This document shows positions 17,366-25,880 of a stretch of DNA of 64,000 bases, in pieces; within the stretch, counting starts at the first letter, position 1; the number at the start of each line of letters is the position of its first letter. This stretch comes from Myxococcus stipitatus (GTDB taxonomy: Bacteria; Myxococcota; Myxococcia; Myxococcales; Myxococcaceae), in NCBI RefSeq assembly GCF_021412625.1, contig NZ_JAKCFI010000014.1:62001-126000 (forward strand). Direction: 5' to 3'. The translations under genes were made by a program, and so were the position numbers. The notes under the pieces are model-generated. The model was not told where the DNA came from and searched no databases. It saw only the letters and a list, made by a program, of their open reading frames with translations.

Positions 17366-18127
17366 ATGCCTCGCTTCCCGATGCTCGTCGGCGGCTTCGT
17401 GTGCATGCTCTGCGCTTGCTCCGAACCCAGGAGTGGGCCGGAGGTCCCCGTTCCGCTGAAGCCTCCCCCCGCGCCTTCCTCCTCCGCGGTGGTGGCCGAG
17501 GCGGTCGACGCTGGCGCTCCCGTGGACGCTGGCGTGGTGGTGGACGTCTCTCGCGCCAAGGAGGCGCGGGCCCTGGTCCCCGCTCCGCTGCTCTATGGCC
17601 AGCTCCAACCCGTCATCGGGACATGGGTGGAGTACGAGTTGCGCGCGAAGCGAGGGAGTGCGCGGGTGCGCGCGGCGCTGGTGGGGGAGACGACCCGCGA
17701 GGACGGCTCGACGCTGTACCAGTTGGAGCTGGACCACGAGATGACGCCACGCACGTTGGTCGTGGCCTGGGTGGTGGGGGGCGAGCGGCCCTTCGTCGAG
17801 CGGCTGGCCGTGTCCGTGCCACCGCATGCCCCGCTGTCCATCCCCGTGGACCTCCACGCGGACCAGCCGGAGCTGCGAGGTGTCCCGACGCGCGAGCAGG
17901 AGGTGCTGGTGCGCGAGGGACCCTTCGCGGGCAAGGTGCGCCAGCTCACGTACACGCGGGAGAATGGGGAGGCGGTGGTGGTGACGACCACGCCGCGCGT
18001 GCCGCTGTTCGGCGTGGAGTCCGTGCGTGACGCGGAGGCCACGTGGGTGGCGAAGCGGTCTGGCACGGACGCGAAGCCCTCGCTCGACACCGTCCCCATC
18101 GCCATTCCACGGCTGCCGGGACAGTGA
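17366..18127 (+). CDS. Lipoprotein of unknown function
   Basis: The 253-residue protein has a lipoprotein signal (MPRFPMLVGGFVCMLCAC, lipidated Cys near 18). A proline/alanine/valine-rich linker of about 50 residues (VDAGAPVDAGVVVD) follows, then a beta-rich domain from about 75 that begins QPVIGTWVEYEL. That domain shares a pattern with the divergent secreted protein, with conserved Gly, Trp, Tyr-Glu and a following VG and LE, so the two may be distant paralogues. The 70 bases between the two starts must hold both promoters. No catalytic motif is visible. Confidence 0.72.
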   Translation: MPRFPMLVGGFVCMLCACSEPRSGPEVPVPLKPPPAPSSSAVVAEAVDAGAPVDAGVVVDVSRAKEARALVPAPLLYGQLQPVIGTWVEYELRAKRGSARVRAALVGETTREDGSTLYQLELDHEMTPRTLVVAWVVGGERPFVERLAVSVPPHAPLSIPVDLHADQPELRGVPTREQEVLVREGPFAGKVRQLTYTRENGEAVVVTTTPRVPLFGVESVRDAEATWVAKRSGTDAKPSLDTVPIAIPRLPGQ

Positions 18128-18141
18128 GTGGATGGGGCGCC

Positions 18142-18342
18142 TCACCCCAGCGGATAGCCGAGCACGATGTAGAAGCCATTCACGTACATGGTGAAGGCGG
18201 CGAGCGTGTCCGGCGCGAAGGTCGTGATGCCCATCCCCATCATCACCAACGCCATCAACAGCAGTGAGAACTCCGCCAGCGCCTGCCCCCGGGAGCGGGG
18301 GCGACGCAGCCAGCGGTACGCGGCGGTCATCCATCCATTCAT
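18142..18342 (-). CDS. Small Flp/TadE-type pilin-like protein
   Basis: This 66-residue protein has a basic leader (RWLRRPRSRG) followed by QALAEFSLLLMALVMMGMG. The leader glycine, the glutamate at position +5 and the hydrophobic stretch match the type IVb (Flp/Tad) prepilin pattern. It would be processed by a TadV-like peptidase after the glycine and held in the inner membrane. It is the last gene of the leftward Tad-like cluster and its start overlaps the stop of the gene at 18339 by four bases. Confidence 0.72.
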   Translation of the reverse strand: MNGWMTAAYRWLRRPRSRGQALAEFSLLLMALVMMGMGITTFAPDTLAAFTMYVNGFYIVLGYPLG

Positions 18343-19190
18343 GGTGCGTGCTCCTGTGTCGCGGGCGTCTGTTCGAGGACCACGGTGACGAGGGTCTCCG
18401 GCTGGCCTTGCTTGCCCACCGGGGACAGGGAGAGGGAGACGCGCTCCCCTGGCTTGACGAAGTCGAGCAGGGCCACGCCATGGGCGGCGTCGCGCGACTC
18501 CACCCGGGTATAGCCGCGCGCCTCGAATTGCTGTCGGTAGAAGGCGGAGAGGGACTGGGGCGTGCCCTGGGCGACCTCGGTGACGGTGGTGCTGTCCTTG
18601 GAGGGGCCCGGGGTGTGGTCGTCCACGCGGAGCATCGTCGTCGCGCCTGGCGCGCGCGGCAGCCTGTCGGGCGCCCGGGCCTGGAGGTGGATTCCCTGGG
18701 GCGCCTCGACGATGGAGGGGAAGACCCGGGTGCGCGGGGTCGGTCCCCCCACGCCGATGGTGGTGATGGAGATGAGCGCGCCGCGCTTCGCGTCGTAGTA
18801 GCTGAGGGCGCCGCCGCCCGCGCCATCCGACTCGTTGGCCAGGCGGTGGCCCGCCTTGCGGAACTCGCGCGCGTAGAACTCGAGCACCTCGCTCGCCGCG
18901 TCCGTCGTCTCGAAGTAGGCCATCTCCATGGGATTGCCGTTGGCGGCCATCCGCCCCATGGGGATGAGCTTCGTGTTCGGGTAGGGGGGAATGGCTCCGC
19001 GAAAGCGCTGGGACATCGCCTCCGCGTAGGGCGGTGGGGCGAGCGGCGCGGGGGGAGGCGGAGGCTCGGGCGCGGGAGGCGCAGGGGGCGGCGGCTCGCG
19101 CAGCGTGGCGGCCGTGGCCACCAGCAGCAGCAGGCCACCGAGCCCCAGCACACGCGTGAGCGCGCCCGTCCTGTCGGACAGGGGCTTCAC
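18339..19190 (-). CDS. Tad-cluster membrane-anchored protein of unknown function
   Basis: The protein has 283 residues from the GTG at 19190, which has GGAAGGGA just upstream. An ATG at 19244 would overlap the preceding gene by 26 bases and lacks a binding site, so it is less likely. It has one N-terminal membrane span (about 10-28, VLGLGGLLLLVATAATL) and a proline-rich linker (PPPPAPPAPEPPPPPAP). Two similar alpha/beta halves follow, with EVLEFYAREFRKAGHRL in one and SLSAFYRQQFEARGYTRV in the other, suggesting an internal duplication. It is located between pseudopilin genes and probably belongs to the same envelope apparatus. Confidence 0.68.
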   Translation of the reverse strand: MKPLSDRTGALTRVLGLGGLLLLVATAATLREPPPPAPPAPEPPPPPAPLAPPPYAEAMSQRFRGAIPPYPNTKLIPMGRMAANGNPMEMAYFETTDAASEVLEFYAREFRKAGHRLANESDGAGGGALSYYDAKRGALISITTIGVGGPTPRTRVFPSIVEAPQGIHLQARAPDRLPRAPGATTMLRVDDHTPGPSKDSTTVTEVAQGTPQSLSAFYRQQFEARGYTRVESRDAAHGVALLDFVKPGERVSLSLSPVGKQGQPETLVTVVLEQTPATQEHAP

Positions 19191-19218
19191 GGCATCCCTT
19201 CCCCGGGACGAAGCGAAG

Positions 19219-20397
19219 CTAGTCCTTGCACGCGTTGTCTCCATACTCGTGGTAGCCGCCGCCCTTCCGCTCCGACTTCGAGTAGATGGACTCCGGCTCC
19301 TCCGAGCGCGTCGCGCCCTGGAAGAACGGGCCCCGGCAGTTGTAGGCCCGCATGGGCCAGTTGTCGTCGTAGGAGTTGTCGCTGTCCAAGCCGCGCTTGA
19401 GCTTGATTTTGTCGGGCTCGCAGTCGCCGAAGCAGGCCTCGTCGTCGCTATTCCAATAGGCCGCTTGGAGGACGTCGCCCGGGACGGTGCGGGTGGGCCG
19501 GTCGGAGTTGTTCGGCATCTTCGTCGGGTAATAGCCGCGCGCGAAGGGGGCCTTGGAGTCGTCCTTCACGTGGCGGATGAGGACGGAGTCCCGGATGTAG
19601 GAGGTCGTCAGCGGGAAGTCGAGCCCCAGGACGGAGAGCACCGTGCCGATGGCGTTGAGCACCCCGCCGCCGTCGGAGACGATGCCCGCGTAGACGATGC
19701 GGCGCACGCGGTCGTGCGTGAGTTGCTGGACGCGAGGGTAGCTGTTGTCCGGATGGTCGCCTGGGTTCCACGCGCGCCACGTGTCGTAGAACATGAAGTG
19801 CTTCTCGGTGAAGCGCAGGTCCAGCCGGTCGTCATCGAAGCCGGTGGTGAGGAAGGCGATCTGCGGGGGGATGATGCCGTTCTCGATGCGGACCTCCACC
19901 TCCGTCTGGACGGCGCCTCGGCTGGGGTCCAGCCCCATCCGCTCCGCGACCTTGCCCGCGGTGGAGCCGAGCGCGCCCAGCACCTTGCCGATGAGCCCTC
20001 CCGCGCCGCCCACTCCCCCGCGCTCCTCCATGGACTCCTCGAGGAGGGCCGCGTCCACCTCCTGGGCGTTGACGGTGAGGGTGAGCCGGTTCTGGAAGCC
20101 GACCATGGCCGTGGGCAGCTCGCCTGTCTTGGTGGAGCCGTCGAGGTCCTGGTAGCGCTCCTTCGCCTCGGTGGCGATGGCGCCCAGGTCCGTGCGCACC
20201 GTGCGCTCGAAGGACACGAAGCGGGCGAGCTCCGCGGCCTTGAGGCGCACGTGCTGCACCTCCCAGAAGTAGTTCGACCAGGCGACGAGGACGAGCAGGA
20301 CGGGGACGAGGATGGCGAACTCGGTCGTCGCCGTGCCTCGGCTCGTCCTCTGGGAGGAGCGGCGGTTGCCGCGTGCGGAGTTGCTTCGAGCAGCCAT
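19219..20397 (-). CDS. TadE-like pseudopilin with large C-terminal domain
   Basis: This 392-residue protein starts with a basic leader (about 20 residues, RRSSQRTSRGTATTEF) and a single membrane span (AILVPVLLVLVAWSNYFWEV). The Gly-Thr-Ala-Thr-Thr-Glu-Phe pattern is the TadE prepilin signature. The rest, about 340 residues, is a periplasmic domain without a recognisable motif and far longer than ordinary TadE. It is the third gene of the leftward cluster, ten bases after the TadG-like gene. A minor pseudopilin priming or capping a Tad pilus is the usual role of the family; the long domain could carry another task. Confidence 0.78.
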   Translation of the reverse strand: MAARSNSARGNRRSSQRTSRGTATTEFAILVPVLLVLVAWSNYFWEVQHVRLKAAELARFVSFERTVRTDLGAIATEAKERYQDLDGSTKTGELPTAMVGFQNRLTLTVNAQEVDAALLEESMEERGGVGGAGGLIGKVLGALGSTAGKVAERMGLDPSRGAVQTEVEVRIENGIIPPQIAFLTTGFDDDRLDLRFTEKHFMFYDTWRAWNPGDHPDNSYPRVQQLTHDRVRRIVYAGIVSDGGGVLNAIGTVLSVLGLDFPLTTSYIRDSVLIRHVKDDSKAPFARGYYPTKMPNNSDRPTRTVPGDVLQAAYWNSDDEACFGDCEPDKIKLKRGLDSDNSYDDNWPMRAYNCRGPFFQGATRSEEPESIYSKSERKGGGYHEYGDNACKD

Positions 20398-20407
20398 GAC
20401 GCCTCCG

Positions 20408-22045
20408 TCAGTAGTTGAGGGCGTTGCTGAAGGCGTCGTTGGCGATGTTCCACTCCGGAATCATCAGCTTCATGACCGCTTCCTCCCAGTGGGTCTTCAC
20501 CGGGGCGATGCGTGCGTTCCAGAGCGGGTTGAAGAAGTTGGGCTCCTCCCGCCAGTCGCCGGGGCGGTGGTAGATGGCTCGGCCCACGGCCATGGCCATC
20601 ATCCCGCCTGTCTTCTCCCGGAAGTAGCGCGCGTCGGTGTTGTTCACGCCGCCCACGCCGCCCCAGGTGATGTCGAGGAACCCCGCGAGGATGCCTTCCT
20701 TCCTGTCTTCAATCTCCCCCGAACCGTTCTGCGTCATGAAGCCGCTGTTGCCGTCTCCGTAGCCGTGGCGGAGGTTCTTGAGGTGGAAGGGCTCGTCCGT
20801 CGCCGCGCCCCCCGCCGCCGTCTTGGGCATCATGTTCTTGGACAGCATGCTGATGTTGCACGGGTAGCTGAAGTGGTACTGCCAGGGCTTGAAGTAGCTG
20901 GGGTCCGCCGTGAAGAAGGGCGTGATGCCCATCCAGTCGTGGTGGTCATCCGTCTTCCGCCGGCCATATTCCTGGTGGTAGCCACCCTGGTTGTCCGCGG
21001 CGGCGCGGAAGCGCAGGGTGAACAGGTCGCGCCAGCGACCGAAGCACACGGGCCGGATGCGGATGACGATGTCGTCGGAGGCGTAGAGCTGGTCCTTCCG
21101 GTTGTCTTCGTAGTCCTCGTCGAAGCTCTTGATTTGACTGTCGGCGGTCTTCGAGATGCGCAGCTGCGCGATGCCGAGGCACAGGTTCATGTTCCACCTG
21201 CGGCCGATGAGGATCGGGCCCTTGCCCACGGCGGTCCACTGGCGGCGCACGCCATTGGCCAGGTTCCCCATCAGCAGCCGGTACTTGGCCATGTTGGGGT
21301 CGGAGAGCTTGTTGGCATTGAGGAGCTTGGCGCGCTTGGTGAGGCCCGTGGGGTCCAGCATGCTGAAGCTGTGGTCGTTGCTGTGCGGTCCGTCGTCGAT
21401 GACATGAAGGAAGTTCTTCATGTTGGAGAAGTTGACGGACGCGTTGCCTATCTGGGATTCCGCTTCAGGGTCCGAGCTCCCCATCCCCATGGCGAAGCCA
21501 GGATTGGCCTTGGCGTCCGTCTGCTTGACGGAGGGGTCCCCCGACTTCATGACCAGGTCCTTCACCGTGCCGAGCATCATGGCCTCCTGGGCGAGCCACA
21601 GCGCGACGTTGAGGACCGTGAGCAGGGGGATGAGGACCTGGGCGACCTTCTCCACCGCCTCTCTCCAGAAGTCGATGGCTTGTTTGACCGCGGCGAAGAT
21701 GGCGCTCACTGGAGGGATGTACTGCGCGTACTGCGCGATGGTCCCGATGGTCTTGTCCAGATAGACGGCGTGGCTCACGTAGGACATCACGGTGAGCATG
21801 GCCGAGTAATGGATGACCATGGCCCGGTTGGTATAGGCCAGGAAGTTGTAGGCCCGGGCCTCCTTCACCGCGAGCGTGTAGGCCTGCGCGTCCGCGGCGT
21901 CCTGGAGTTTGATCTTCTCGTAGACGCCATGGCCGATGCTGACGGAGGCCATGACGCTGACGGCGAGCACCAGCATGGCGACCACGCCGATGACCATGGC
22001 CTGGCCGCGCTCATCCCGGCGTAGCTTGCGGAGCAGCGAGAACAT
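20408..22045 (-). CDS. TadG-like (Tad domain) protein
   Basis: This 545-residue protein begins with DERGQAMVIGVVAMLVLAVS, the N-terminal signature of TadG/Flp-assembly proteins. Directly after the membrane span comes the characteristic AADAQAYTLAV patch. The remainder is a large secreted domain of about 480 residues with further hydrophobic helices at about 75-160, but without the von Willebrand A domain that TadG often has. It follows the first pseudopilin gene by 30 bases. No tadA ATPase, tadB/C or rcpA secretin is present nearby, so the apparatus must borrow these from elsewhere or be different. Confidence 0.78.
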   Translation of the reverse strand: MFSLLRKLRRDERGQAMVIGVVAMLVLAVSVMASVSIGHGVYEKIKLQDAADAQAYTLAVKEARAYNFLAYTNRAMVIHYSAMLTVMSYVSHAVYLDKTIGTIAQYAQYIPPVSAIFAAVKQAIDFWREAVEKVAQVLIPLLTVLNVALWLAQEAMMLGTVKDLVMKSGDPSVKQTDAKANPGFAMGMGSSDPEAESQIGNASVNFSNMKNFLHVIDDGPHSNDHSFSMLDPTGLTKRAKLLNANKLSDPNMAKYRLLMGNLANGVRRQWTAVGKGPILIGRRWNMNLCLGIAQLRISKTADSQIKSFDEDYEDNRKDQLYASDDIVIRIRPVCFGRWRDLFTLRFRAAADNQGGYHQEYGRRKTDDHHDWMGITPFFTADPSYFKPWQYHFSYPCNISMLSKNMMPKTAAGGAATDEPFHLKNLRHGYGDGNSGFMTQNGSGEIEDRKEGILAGFLDITWGGVGGVNNTDARYFREKTGGMMAMAVGRAIYHRPGDWREEPNFFNPLWNARIAPVKTHWEEAVMKLMIPEWNIANDAFSNALNY

Positions 22046-22075
22046 GAAGGTCCTCCGTTTGGGAGCGCGAGTGGC

Positions 22076-22915
22076 TCACCCGTCGACGGCACACCTGCCC
22101 GGACCGTGCTGGTCATTGTTGAGGAGATTGGACTGCATCCGCATGGACCAGGTGGCCACCAGCGGGATGACGTACTTGCCCGGCGAGCCGCGAGCGACGC
22201 GGGCGATGCGGGCGTGGTCCTGGTCCCGTTCGGCGCCGCGGTCGAGGAGGTATTGGGTGGCGCTCCCGCCCTGGACGCGCTGGTTGGCGAACGGGTACCC
22301 CTTGAGCTGATCCAGGTACTCGCGGCCCATGTAGAAGCTGTGGAGCTGCCAGTTGGCGAAGGGGATGCGCAGCTCGTAGAAGTAGGTCAGCCGCACGGAC
22401 AGCAGGTTGGCTTCGACGACGCGCTCATCCCGGGTGTCGTCGTAGTCGATCTCCCGCTCCTCCATGTGCGCGCCGTAGGTGCCGAAGAGCTCGTCCAGGT
22501 CGCTCCTGCGCGGGTTGACCACCTCGACGCGCAGCAGGGGGAGCGGCCCGGCGGAGTAGAAGTTGTTGCGGGTCGTGAGCAGCCGCGTGGTGTAGCGGCT
22601 GTGGAACCGCATCGCCTGGTCGAGCTTGTCGATGCGGCTGCCCATTCCATCCGAGCCGCTCAAGGGGGCCAGGGTGGGCAGCAGGCCCGCCAGGGCCGAG
22701 CGCTCCATCAACGTGCAGTCGCCATGGTTGACGATGCCCGAGCGGACCGCGCGATAGACGGCGTACTCCGTCATCAAGCGGGCGTGGTGCACCATCCCCA
22801 GCTGGATGATGCCCAGGACGATGAACACCATCATCGGGACGATGATGGCGGTCTCCACGGCCGCCTGACCGGCCTGTCTGTCCCAGATGCCTCCAGGTTC
22901 GTTCGTCGAGTGCAT
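22076..22915 (-). CDS. TadE-like pseudopilin, first gene of the cluster
   Basis: This 279-residue protein has the TadE arrangement: a short leader ending in WDRQAGQAAVETAIIVPMMV, where Gly is the cleavage site and Glu sits at +5. A single span and a periplasmic domain of about 230 residues follow. GGGGAGGG precedes the start at 22915, though at rather short spacing. Longer forms reaching 22972 add only glycine- and alanine-rich residues. As the first gene it sets the promoter of the five-gene leftward cluster, which must lie in the 22916-23291 divergent region. Confidence 0.78.
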   Translation of the reverse strand: MHSTNEPGGIWDRQAGQAAVETAIIVPMMVFIVLGIIQLGMVHHARLMTEYAVYRAVRSGIVNHGDCTLMERSALAGLLPTLAPLSGSDGMGSRIDKLDQAMRFHSRYTTRLLTTRNNFYSAGPLPLLRVEVVNPRRSDLDELFGTYGAHMEEREIDYDDTRDERVVEANLLSVRLTYFYELRIPFANWQLHSFYMGREYLDQLKGYPFANQRVQGGSATQYLLDRGAERDQDHARIARVARGSPGKYVIPLVATWSMRMQSNLLNNDQHGPGRCAVDG

Positions 22916-23291
22916 GGCCCTCCCCGGGCTCGACTGCGCTGCACCCCCGGCCCCACCCCCCCCCGGCGACACCGACCGCCCAAAAGGCTACGAAATAATG
23001 GCTCTCATTGAAAACGGATGGGCTCCGGAGAAGTCGCGCGAATCCTGCCGAGCCTCAGTGCGGTGTCTTTTGCACTCGTGTGGCAGAAGAGTGGAGATTG
23101 CGTAAGTGCGCGCCCTGTCTGCCATTTGGCCCCGGGGGCGGGCGCCGCGTCCTGACAGCGGGGCGCTCGCTCCGGTTCCAGGGCCACGCCGGATGACGGG
23201 GCCGTACCGCGGGGCAATTGTCAGCTGGAGGAAATCCCGTCCCCACCGCGGAGGGGCCGCGAGGGCGGATTGCTAGAATCAGGCGGCTGCC
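22916..23291. other. Divergent intergenic region between the Tad-like cluster and the sensor kinase pair
   Basis: This 376-base region separates two divergent operons. It contains a patch of lower G+C (about 22981-23020) with AAATAATGG and GAAAACGG, the best place for a promoter of the leftward cluster, but no consensus -35/-10 pair is clear. An open frame of about 35 codons starts at the ATG near 22998; it has no ribosome binding site or homology that I recognise and I do not call it. A TGGCA box near 23082 and a TTGC box near 23098 are too far apart for a sigma-54 promoter. Confidence 0.5.
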
Positions 23292-25880
23292 ATGTCCCGA
23301 CCCCCATCTCGTCCCGGTGATGCGCCCGAGGAGTCCGGCGCCGTGTCGGGTCTGTCCCAGGGCGAGCTCTCCCGGCAGCTGCTCGAGAGCCTGCCCCAGC
23401 TCGTCTGGATGGCGCGGGCGGACGGCTACCTCGAGTACTACAACCGCCGCTGGTACGAATACACGGGCCTGACGGCCGAGGAGTCGCTCGGAGAGGGGTG
23501 GCGGCGGGTGCTCCACCCGGACGACCAGCCGGAGGCCTTCCGTCGCTGGGCCCACGCGCTGCGCGGCGGGGAGCCGTATGAGATGGAGTACCGCTGCCGA
23601 CGGCACGACGGGACGTGGCGCTGGTTCCTGGGCCGGGCGCGCCCCCTGCGAGACGAGCAGGGCCGGGTGCTGCGCTGGTTCGGCACGTGTACGGACATCG
23701 AGGACACGCGGCGCGCCGCCGACTCCATGCGCTTCCTGGCGGAGGCGGGGGCGCTCCTGTCGTCCTCGGCGCTGGACCTCGACGACACGCTCGCGGCGCT
23801 GACGCGGCTGGCGGTGCCCCGGCTGGCGGACTGGTGCGCCATCGAGCTGGTCGAGGACGGGCAGTCGCGGCAGGTGGCCGTGGCGCACGTGGACCCGTCG
23901 CGGACGCGGCTGGCGCAGCAGGCGCGCGAGCGCTATCCGCCCCGGCCGGATGACCCTCGCGGGGTGCAGGCGGTGATTCGCACCGGCAGGCCCGTGTTGA
24001 TGGAGGAGGTGTCGGAGGACGTGCTGGCCCGGGCGGCCGGGGACGTGGAGCACCTGGAGTACCTGCGGCGGCTGGGATTGCGGTCGGTGCTGCGGCTGCC
24101 GCTCGTCGCGCGGGGGCGCGCGCTGGGCGTGCTGTCGCTGGTGCATTCGGAGTCGGGCCGGCGCTTCTCTCCCCGGGACGTCCCCCTGGGCGAACAGCTG
24201 GCGTCCCGGGCCGCCCTGGCGGTGGACACCGCGCGGCTGTACCGGGACGCGCTGCGCGCGGAGGAGCGCTTCCGCTCGCTCGTCACCGCCTCCGCCCAGA
24301 CGGTCTGGGTGACCGACCCGGAGGGCGTCATCGTCGAGGACAGCCCCTCCTGGCGCGCCTTCACGGGGCAGCGCTACGAGGAGTGGCGGGGCTGGGGCTG
24401 GCTGGACGCGGTCCACCCGGACGACCGCGCGGCGGCCGAGCGCGCGTGGCGCGCGGCGGTGACGGACCAGCGCACCTACGAGGTGGAGTACCGCGTGCGC
24501 CGGCCGGACGGCGGCTATTCGCCCACGCTGGCGCGCGCGGTGCCCGTGCACAACCCCGACGGCACCGTGCGCGAGTGGGTGGGCACCAACACGGACATGA
24601 CGGCGCAGCGCCGGGTGGAGGAGGGACAGCGCCGGCTGGACCGGGAGCAGGCCGCGCGGAGGATGGAGGGCCTGCGCGCGGAGGTGAGCGGCGCGCTGGC
24701 CCGCGAGGGCTCCGTGGGCGACATCCTCCAGGGCTGCGCGGAGGCGCTGTGCCGGTGCCTGGACGCGCGCGTGGCGCGGCTGTGGACGTACACGCGGGGC
24801 GCCGCGTCGCTGGAGCTGGCGGGCAGCGCGGGGCCCTCCGCGCCCGGGACGGACCGGTGGGCGCGCGTGCCCCTCCACGGGCCCAGCCTCGTCGCGGAGG
24901 TGGCGCGCACGCGCGAGCAGGTCTGGGTGAACCAGATGGAGGAGGAGCCGCGCGCGCTCGGCCCACGGTGGGTGCGCGAGGAGGGGCTCCGCTCCTTCGC
25001 GGGCATCCCCCTGCTGGTGCGGGGGCAGCTGGTGGGGGTGATGGGGCTCTACAGCCGCCACGTGCTGGGCGAGGAGGCCGTGGCGGTGCTGGCCACGGTG
25101 GCGGACGCCATCGCCCAGGGCCTGGAGCGCCGCCGGGCGGAGGAGGCGTTGCGCCTGCGCGCGCGGGAGCTGGCCCGCTCCAACGAGGAGCTCCAGCAGT
25201 TCGCCTACGTGGCCTCGCACGACCTGCAGGAGCCCCTGCGCATGGTGGCCGGTTACACGCAGCTGCTCGCGCGGCGCTACCAGGGGAAGCTCGACGCGGA
25301 CGCGGACACGTTCATCCACTACGCGGTGGACGGCGTCACGCGCATGCAGCGGCTCATCCAGGACCTGCTGGCGTACTCGCGCGTGGGGACCCAGGGGCGC
25401 GAGCCCGGCCCGGTGGACGCGGCGAGGGCGGCCGAGCGCGCGGTGGCCAACCTCCAGGCGGCCATCCAGGAGTCCGGCGCGCGCCTCGAAGTGGGGCCGC
25501 TGCCCGCGGTGCTCGCGGACGAGACGCAGCTGACGCAGCTGTTCCAGAACCTCATCGGCAATGCGCTCAAGTTCCGCGGCGACGGGCCCCCGCGCGTGGA
25601 GGTGGAGGCCCGGACCGAGGACGCGGAGGTCCGCTTCACGGTGAGGGATTACGGCATGGGCATCGACGCGCGGGACTTCGAGCGCGTCTTCGTCCTCTTC
25701 CAGCGCCTGCATGGCGACGGCGGGCTCTCCGGCACGGGCATCGGCCTGGCCATCTGCAAGAAGATCGTCGAGCGGTTGGGGGGCCGCATCGGCGTGGAGT
25801 CGAGGCCCGGGGAGGGGAGCACCTTCTGGTTCACCCTGCCCGCCGCGCCCGCCCCGGCGACGGCGACGGAGGCGCCATGA
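23292..25880 (+). CDS. PAS-GAF-PAS-GAF sensor histidine kinase
   Basis: This 862-residue soluble kinase has, in order, PAS (about 27-150, with WYEYTGLTAEESLGEGW), GAF (about 155-320), PAS (about 325-450), GAF (about 465-615), a dimerisation/phosphoacceptor helix pair and an ATPase domain (about 745-855). Phospho-accepting His643 lies in SHDLQEPLRM, the HWE/phytochrome-like HisKA form. The ATPase boxes are intact: N box NLIGNALKF, G1 DYGMGI, G2 GTGIGLAI. No membrane span is present, so it senses internal signals, with GAF or PAS pockets for ligand, haem or partner proteins. It overlaps the following receiver-kinase gene by four bases, so the two are made together. Confidence 0.92.
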   Translation: MSRPPSRPGDAPEESGAVSGLSQGELSRQLLESLPQLVWMARADGYLEYYNRRWYEYTGLTAEESLGEGWRRVLHPDDQPEAFRRWAHALRGGEPYEMEYRCRRHDGTWRWFLGRARPLRDEQGRVLRWFGTCTDIEDTRRAADSMRFLAEAGALLSSSALDLDDTLAALTRLAVPRLADWCAIELVEDGQSRQVAVAHVDPSRTRLAQQARERYPPRPDDPRGVQAVIRTGRPVLMEEVSEDVLARAAGDVEHLEYLRRLGLRSVLRLPLVARGRALGVLSLVHSESGRRFSPRDVPLGEQLASRAALAVDTARLYRDALRAEERFRSLVTASAQTVWVTDPEGVIVEDSPSWRAFTGQRYEEWRGWGWLDAVHPDDRAAAERAWRAAVTDQRTYEVEYRVRRPDGGYSPTLARAVPVHNPDGTVREWVGTNTDMTAQRRVEEGQRRLDREQAARRMEGLRAEVSGALAREGSVGDILQGCAEALCRCLDARVARLWTYTRGAASLELAGSAGPSAPGTDRWARVPLHGPSLVAEVARTREQVWVNQMEEEPRALGPRWVREEGLRSFAGIPLLVRGQLVGVMGLYSRHVLGEEAVAVLATVADAIAQGLERRRAEEALRLRARELARSNEELQQFAYVASHDLQEPLRMVAGYTQLLARRYQGKLDADADTFIHYAVDGVTRMQRLIQDLLAYSRVGTQGREPGPVDAARAAERAVANLQAAIQESGARLEVGPLPAVLADETQLTQLFQNLIGNALKFRGDGPPRVEVEARTEDAEVRFTVRDYGMGIDARDFERVFVLFQRLHGDGGLSGTGIGLAICKKIVERLGGRIGVESRPGEGSTFWFTLPAAPAPATATEAP

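Noticed and set aside
22998..23105. Small gene of about 35 codons starting at the ATG in the A+T-rich patch
   Set aside because: No ribosome binding site, no recognisable protein, and it lies in a divergent promoter region.
23055..25712. Open frame of about 885 codons on the minus strand
   Set aside because: It is antisense to the multi-domain histidine kinase and has the same shadow composition.
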